This document shows, in pieces, positions 42,309 to 46,675 of a stretch of 46,675 nt of DNA. This DNA comes from Bacteroidales bacterium (GTDB lineage Bacteria > Bacteroidota > Bacteroidia > Bacteroidales > UBA932). Numbering within the stretch: the first letter of the stretch is position 1; each line of letters begins with the position of its first letter. Under the pieces are notes generated by a model. The model searched no databases, was not told where the DNA came from, and saw nothing but the letters and a program-made list of their open reading frames with translations. The stretch is taken from contig JAEEHS010000073.1 of the NCBI GenBank assembly GCA_016281015.1, forward strand, positions 1 to 46,675. Direction: 5' to 3'. The position numbers were made by a program, and so were the translations under genes.

Positions 42309-43595
42309 ATGAAAAACTTTGTAGAAGAACTCAAATGGAGAGGCATGATCCAGGACATCATGCCCGGAACGGAAGAAAAACTCATGGAAGGTCCCCAGGC
42401 GGCCTATGTCGGCATTGATCCCACGGCGGACTCCCTGCATATCGGACACCTTGTCAGTGTCATGATCCTCAAGCATTTCCAGGCTTGCGGACACAAACCT
42501 TACGCCCTGGTCGGCGGCGCGACGGGCATGATCGGCGACCCCTCGATGAAATCCGCCGAACGGAACCTGCTGGACGAGGCGACCCTCAACCACAATGTCG
42601 CCGCCTTGAAGGCCCAGCTCGCCCGTTTTCTGGATTTTGATTCCGACGCCCCCAACAAAGCCGAACTGGTCAACAACTACGTCTGGATGAAGGACTACTC
42701 CTTTATCAACTTCATCCGCGATATCGGAAAACACATCACCGTCAATTACATGATGGCGAAAGACTCCGTGAAAAAACGCCTCCAGCGGGACTCCTCGGAA
42801 GGTATGTCCTTTACGGAATTCAGTTACCAGCTGATGCAGGGCTACGATTTCTACTGGCTCTGGAAGAACAAGGGCTGCGTCCTGCAGCTCGGCGGCAGCG
42901 ACCAGTGGGGCAATATCACCACCGGCACGGAACTGATCCGCCGCATGGACGGCGGCGAGGCCTTTGCCCTCACCTGCCCGCTGATCCGCAAGGCCGACGG
43001 CACGAAGTTCGGAAAGACCGAGAAAGGCAATATCTGGCTGGATGCCGAGCGGACCTCGCCCTACGAGTTCTACCAGTTCTGGCTGAATGTGGCCGATGAC
43101 GACGCCGAGCGCTATATCAAGATCTTCACCCTCCTGGACCAGCCGACCATCGAAGGGCTCATCGCCGAGCACCGGGAGGATCCCTCCCAGCGGAAACTCC
43201 AGAAGGTGCTCGCCCGTGAAGTCACCCTCATGTGCCACGGACAGCAGGCCTACGACAAGGCCGTGGAAGCCAGCCAGATGCTCTTCGGCGGTAATTCCGA
43301 GGCACTCCGGCGCCTGGACGAGCGGACCTTCCGCGCGGTATTCGCCGACGTTCCCTCCTTCGGCATCGCGAAAAGCGACCTGCCCTGCAACGTACTGGAC
43401 CTTCTGGCTGTCCAGACCGCCATCTTCCCCTCCAAGGGCGAGGCGCGCAAGATGGTCCAGGGCGGCGGCGTGTCCATCAACAAGGACAAGGTGACGGACA
43501 TCAACGCCGAGATTACGGAGCGTGACATCGTCAACGGGCATTACATCCTCGCCCAGAAAGGAAAGAAAAACTACTTCATCATCAACGTACTGTAA
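42309..43595 (+). CDS. tyrS: Tyrosyl-tRNA synthetase
   Basis: A 428-residue class I synthetase that charges tRNA-Tyr. The HIGH motif is at residues 44-47 (DSLHIGHL); the KMSKS counterpart is KFGKT near 233; [14 protein letters not shown] and the tyrosine-binding [10 protein letters not shown] are present; an S4 RNA-binding domain ends the chain ([19 protein letters not shown]). It heads an operon with rbfA, a LolC/E-type permease and a C1 aminopeptidase; its stop overlaps the rbfA start (TAATG). Confidence 0.97.
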   Translation: MKNFVEELKWRGMIQDIMPGTEEKLMEGPQAAYVGIDPTADSLHIGHLVSVMILKHFQACGHKPYALVGGATGMIGDPSMKSAERNLLDEATLNHNVAALKAQLARFLDFDSDAPNKAELVNNYVWMKDYSFINFIRDIGKHITVNYMMAKDSVKKRLQRDSSEGMSFTEFSYQLMQGYDFYWLWKNKGCVLQLGGSDQWGNITTGTELIRRMDGGEAFALTCPLIRKADGTKFGKTEKGNIWLDAERTSPYEFYQFWLNVADDDAERYIKIFTLLDQPTIEGLIAEHREDPSQRKLQKVLAREVTLMCHGQQAYDKAVEASQMLFGGNSEALRRLDERTFRAVFADVPSFGIAKSDLPCNVLDLLAVQTAIFPSKGEARKMVQGGGVSINKDKVTDINAEITERDIVNGHYILAQKGKKNYFIINVL

Positions 43596-43942
43596 TGGAG
43601 AAACCTGCCAGCACCCGGCAGCTGAAAGTGGGCCGGGAAATCCAGAAAGCCCTCGCCGAAATCATCCGCAGCAAAGGGATGGCGGCGATGGGCGGCGCCA
43701 TGGTCACCGTCAGCGAAGTGCGCATGAGCCCGGACCTGTCGGTCGCCAAGGTTTATGTCAGCATCTTCCCTTCCGACAAACAGGCGGCGGTGATGGGCCT
43801 GATTGAAGAAAACGGCAAGGCCTGGCGCGGGGAGCTGGGCCATGTGACGGGCAAGCAGCTCCGGATCATTCCCGAGCTGGTCTTCTATCTGGACACCAGC
43901 CTGGATTATGCGGCCCATATCGAAGAACTGCTGAAAAAATGA
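43595..43942 (+). CDS. rbfA: Ribosome-binding factor A
   Basis: A 115-residue KH-type RNA-binding protein needed for late 30S maturation of the 16S 5' end. Recognisable: QLKVGREIQKALAEIIR, VTVSEVRMSPDLSVAKVYVS and the C-terminal DTSLDYAAHIEELL. It overlaps tyrS by one base and the permease by ATGA, so all three are probably translated together. Confidence 0.94.
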   Translation: MEKPASTRQLKVGREIQKALAEIIRSKGMAAMGGAMVTVSEVRMSPDLSVAKVYVSIFPSDKQAAVMGLIEENGKAWRGELGHVTGKQLRIIPELVFYLDTSLDYAAHIEELLKK

Positions 43943-45135
43943 ACCTGCCGCTTCGCATCGCCTTCCGTTACCTCTTCGCCCGGAAATCACACAATGTGAT
44001 CAACATCATTTCGGGTATCGGGGTCGCGGGCATGGCGATCGGCACGGCAGCGCTTATCATCATTCTCTCTGTCTTCAACGGCTTCAACGCCCTGGTTTCC
44101 GACGCCCTGACGGACGCCGATCCGGACATTGCCGTCAAACCGGCCGAGGGTAAATTTTTCGTGCCGGACAATCCCGCCTTTGAATGGGCCTATGCCCAGG
44201 ATGCGGTTCTGAACATGTCCAGCGTCCTGGAAGAACAGGCCTTCCTCTCCTATGGTTCCCGACAGTCGCTCGCGCGGGTGAAGGGCCTGGACCGCGTTGC
44301 GGAAGAGGAGACGTCCCTTACGGGACACATCGTGGACGGCCGCTTCCTGCTCCACCGCGGGGACCTGCCCCAGGCCGTCGTCGGAGTCAGCCTGGCCTAC
44401 TCACTCGGCGTGAATCCGCGTTTCACCACGCCGCTCGAAATCCATTATCCCGACCGGGAAAGCCAGATTTCGCTGTCCAATCCGGCGGCCTCCCTCCGGC
44501 GGGAACAGGTCATGCCCTCCGGCATCCTGTCCATCAATGCCGAACTGGACGCCTCGCTCGTGCTGGTGCCGATCGAGGTGATGCGCGAGCTGCTCGGCTG
44601 TGAAACAGAAGTCTCGTCCATTGAAATCCGCCTGAAGGACGGCACCGATGTCAAAAAGATGGTACGGGAACTGTCCTCCCGCCTGGGAGCGGACTACCGC
44701 GTCCTGGACCGGAGCCGGCAGAATGATGCCATTTACAAGATGATGCGCTACGAGAAACTCGCCATCTACCTGATCCTGATTTTCGTCGTGGCCATCATCG
44801 CCTTCAATATCTACAGTTCCCTGACGATGCTCATCATCGAAAAGCAGGGAGACATCCAGACCCTGCGGAGCCTCGGGGCCACGCCGGGAATGACCCGGCG
44901 GATTTTCCTGCTGGAAGGCTGGCTGGTGTCGCTGACCGGCCTGGCGGCGGGACTGCTCCTCGGCCTTGGGGTCGTCTATCTGCAAAGCCGCTTCGGATGG
45001 ATCAAAATGCCGGGGAACTTTATTCTTTCCGCTTATCCCGTCGTCCTGAAAGGGAGCGACATCCTATGGACCGGACTCGGCGTCGCCCTGGTCGGTTACC
45101 TGATTGCATGGATACCCAGTAAACAAAGCATATGA
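43939..45135 (+). CDS. LolC/LolE-type ABC transporter permease
   Basis: A 398-residue FtsX/MacB-fold inner-membrane permease of the lipoprotein-releasing kind. One N-terminal membrane helix (about 18-45, after RYLFARKSHNVINIISGIGV), a large periplasmic domain (about 46-270) and three C-terminal helices (about 275-300, 325-350, 370-392) are visible. Its ATPase (LolD-like) is not in the window. rbfA next to lolE/C is common in Bacteroidota. It overlaps rbfA by 4 bases and the aminopeptidase by 4. Confidence 0.88.
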   Translation: MNLPLRIAFRYLFARKSHNVINIISGIGVAGMAIGTAALIIILSVFNGFNALVSDALTDADPDIAVKPAEGKFFVPDNPAFEWAYAQDAVLNMSSVLEEQAFLSYGSRQSLARVKGLDRVAEEETSLTGHIVDGRFLLHRGDLPQAVVGVSLAYSLGVNPRFTTPLEIHYPDRESQISLSNPAASLRREQVMPSGILSINAELDASLVLVPIEVMRELLGCETEVSSIEIRLKDGTDVKKMVRELSSRLGADYRVLDRSRQNDAIYKMMRYEKLAIYLILIFVVAIIAFNIYSSLTMLIIEKQGDIQTLRSLGATPGMTRRIFLLEGWLVSLTGLAAGLLLGLGVVYLQSRFGWIKMPGNFILSAYPVVLKGSDILWTGLGVALVGYLIAWIPSKQSI

Positions 45136-46511
45136 AACGAATTCTGACACTCTGCCTGGCCCTTGCCGCCGGCCTCAACGCCCTCGCTCAAGGGATCGAC
45201 GAGTCGCTCCTTGCCGAGATCAGCAAAGGCTACAGCGCCACCGCATCCGATAAGGCCCTCCGCAACGCCCTCAACGCAGCGCCCATCAACACCCTGGCCG
45301 CCAACGCCGCCCGCGAGCAGATGGACCTTCATTTTTCCGACATCGTAAAAACCCAGGGACGCACCGACCAGAAATCCTCCGGCCGCTGCTGGCTCTTCAC
45401 CGGACTGAACGTGCTCCGCGCCCAGATGATCGAGAAGCACGATCTGGACGCTTTCACCTTTTCGCAGAACTATCTCTTCTTCTATGACCAGCTGGAGAAA
45501 GCCAACCTCTTCCTCCAGGCGGTCATCGACACGAAGGACCTGCCTTTCGACGACCGGAAAGTGGACTGGCTCTTCCAGCATCCGATCGGGGATGGAGGCA
45601 CCTTCACGGGGGTAGCCAACCTCGTCATGAAATACGGCGTCGTGCCTTCCGAAGCCATGGACGAATCCTATGCGGCCAACAACACCGCCCAGCTCCGCTC
45701 CCAGCTTTCGCTGAAACTCCGGGAAGACGGTCTCCGCCTCAGGGAAGCCGCCGCCGGGAAGGCCAAAGGAAAGCAGCTACAGGAGATGAAGAAGGCCCAG
45801 CTCACAGAAATCTACCGCATCCTCTGTCTCACGCTGGGGGTGCCGCCCACCTCCTTCACCTGGCACCGCCAAAACGCCAACGGCGAACGGGTCTCGACGA
45901 AGACTTATACCCCGAAGGAGTTCTACCGGGAATTCCTCGGCGAGGACCTGGAAAACGGCTATGTAATGGTCATGAACGATCCCTGCCGCGAGTATTACAA
46001 GGTCTATGAGATTGAATACGACCGCCACCTGTACGACGGCCAGAACTGGGTCTACCTGAACCTTCCGATGGAGGAGATCAAACCGATGGCCATCGCTTCG
46101 ATCCAGGCGGGACGCGCCATGTACTTCTCCTGCGACGTGGGCAAATTCCTGGACCGGAAAACCGGCATCGCCGACCTGGAGAATTTCGACTATGAATCCC
46201 TGCTGGGCGTACGCTTCGGCATGGACAAGCGTGAACGGGTCATGACCCATGCCAGCGGTTCCTCGCACGCGATGACCCTCATTGCCGTGGACATCGTGGA
46301 CGGGAAGCCGGCGAAATGGATGGTCGAGAACAGCTGGGGCGCTACTTCCGGCTACAAGGGAAATATCGTCATGACGGACCGCTGGTTCGACGAATACATG
46401 TTCCGCCTGGTTGTCGAGAAACGCTTTGTTCCGGCCTCCCTCCAGGAGCAGCTGAAACAGAAACCGGTGCTGCTGCCCGCCTGGGACCCGATGTTCGCCC
46501 CGGAAGAGTAA
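45132..46511 (+). CDS. C1-family aminopeptidase (PepC/bleomycin-hydrolase type), exported
   Basis: A 459-residue papain-fold peptidase. The catalytic triad: C86 in SSGRCWLF, His near 379 in SSHAMTL and Asn near 399 in VENSWG. Unlike cytosolic PepC it has a signal peptide (residues 1-20, ending ALAQ), so it acts in the periplasm or outside. It probably trims amino acids from peptides. It overlaps the permease gene by ATGA, and an insertion sequence lies about 25 bases after its stop. Confidence 0.9.
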   Translation: MKRILTLCLALAAGLNALAQGIDESLLAEISKGYSATASDKALRNALNAAPINTLAANAAREQMDLHFSDIVKTQGRTDQKSSGRCWLFTGLNVLRAQMIEKHDLDAFTFSQNYLFFYDQLEKANLFLQAVIDTKDLPFDDRKVDWLFQHPIGDGGTFTGVANLVMKYGVVPSEAMDESYAANNTAQLRSQLSLKLREDGLRLREAAAGKAKGKQLQEMKKAQLTEIYRILCLTLGVPPTSFTWHRQNANGERVSTKTYTPKEFYREFLGEDLENGYVMVMNDPCREYYKVYEIEYDRHLYDGQNWVYLNLPMEEIKPMAIASIQAGRAMYFSCDVGKFLDRKTGIADLENFDYESLLGVRFGMDKRERVMTHASGSSHAMTLIAVDIVDGKPAKWMVENSWGATSGYKGNIVMTDRWFDEYMFRLVVEKRFVPASLQEQLKQKPVLLPAWDPMFAPEE

Positions 46512-46541
46512 AACGGAAGATGGCTGGCCCTCTCTGACATG

Positions 46542-46575
46542 AACCCCGAAAGTTAGACAAAAAACTTTCGGGGTT
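46542..46575. repeat. 13-base inverted repeat at the IS left end
   Basis: AACCCCGAAAGTT (46542-46554) is followed after 8 bases by its exact reverse complement (46563-46575), then TTG. The left arm is the outer part of the IS terminal repeat. The hairpin may end read-through from the upstream operon and shield transposase expression. Confidence 0.8.
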
Positions 46576-46580
46576 TTGTT

Positions 46581-46675
46581 ATGAAACACAAGTATGAACA
46601 GTTGCTGCATTACATGCATTTAATGGAGGCAGGGTATAGTGCATGGAGTATTCACCGCCGGTACGGTATTAATAA
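46581..46675 (+). CDS. IS3-type transposase OrfA, 5' fragment
   Basis: The first 31 codons are visible (opening MKHKYEQLLHYMHLMEAGYS), ending in the helix-turn-helix segment SIHRRYGIN typical of the OrfA DNA-binding domain in IS3 elements. The rest, including the DDE catalytic OrfB, lies beyond the window. Confidence 0.7.
   Translation, partial: MKHKYEQLLHYMHLMEAGYSAWSIHRRYGIN

Larger units (their letters stand above)
46535..46675 (+). mobile_element. IS3-family insertion sequence, left end, truncated by the window
   Basis: The left end starts about TGACATGAACCCCGAAAGTT, like the terminal repeats of IS150-group elements, followed by a short leader and the first codons of an orfA-type transposase gene. 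Base composition drops sharply against the GC-rich pepC-like gene. The right end and the target duplication are outside the window, so the exact left boundary is approximate. Confidence 0.7.

Noticed and set aside
40791..43541. A 916-codon open frame on the minus strand opposite mnmA and tyrS
   Set aside because: It mirrors two well-recognised genes in a GC-rich genome, has no domain of its own, and would cross the mnmA-tyrS boundary.

Overview
This window comes from the chromosome of a GC-rich member of the Bacteroidales, probably a gut lineage. The evidence is the recurring Bacteroidota promoter form (a -7 box close to TAnnTTTG, often with TTTG or TTG 19-21 bases upstream), the near absence of Shine-Dalgarno sequences, and Bacteroidota-typical families (DUF1573 lipoprotein, DUF4831, DUF4954, WbqC-like, AAA-ATPase-like/DUF1703). 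The genus cannot be fixed from this stretch. Coding density is very high: many genes overlap by 1-14 bases, and only one stretch above 300 bases (8096-8409) lacks a clear gene.

Layout. 1-3260: the 3' five-sixths of pyruvate:ferredoxin oxidoreductase and a convergent 2[4Fe-4S] ferredoxin. 3360-8095: a DUF1573 lipoprotein, then parE, a small acyltransferase and an acyl-CoA synthetase. 8410-9978: an AAA-ATPase-like/DUF1703 protein. 10063-11176 (minus): rplI, rpsR and rpsF with a structured leader. 11280-14685 (minus): a lipid A-type acyltransferase, a DUF4831 protein and pepD. 14759-24089 (plus): a tightly packed run of POT peptide transporter, zeta-toxin-like kinase, TldD, TldE, glycosyltransferase 2, TrkA and DUF4954. 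24103-27561: lpxD, lpxC, lpxA and a WbqC-like gene, the first steps of lipid A synthesis. 27662-30016: a membrane metallophosphoesterase, an AlkD-like DNA glycosylase and a uracil-DNA-glycosylase-family protein. 30076-32109: a compositionally distinct GIY-YIG nuclease plus WYL regulator pair and a small acidic membrane protein. 32191-40185: EttA, a GH3 glycosidase lipoprotein, an FKBP isomerase, a YgjP-like protease, a BaiN/HI0933-like flavoprotein, tRNA-Thr(CGT) and a fucose-isomerase-like protein. 40189-40292 (minus): the SRP RNA. 40315-46511: cytidine deaminase, mnmA, tyrS, rbfA, a LolC/E-type permease and a C1 aminopeptidase. The window ends inside an IS3-type insertion sequence.

How the parts work together. 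Much of the window serves the envelope: the lpx genes, two acyltransferases, an acyl-CoA synthetase, a LolC/E-like permease and surface lipoproteins. Translation forms a second theme: rpsF/R/L9, tRNA-Thr, SRP RNA, MnmA, TyrS, RbfA and EttA. The most accessory-looking part is the GIY-YIG/WYL unit at 30.0-31.8 kb. The most unusual regulatory features are a perfect inverted repeat overlapping the lpxC promoter, a pair of divergent promoters whose -33 boxes share a 13-base palindrome, a 26-base intergenic repeat present twice in opposite orientation, and at least nine genes whose ATG lies only 4-11 bases after the -7 box, which predicts leaderless or nearly leaderless mRNAs.
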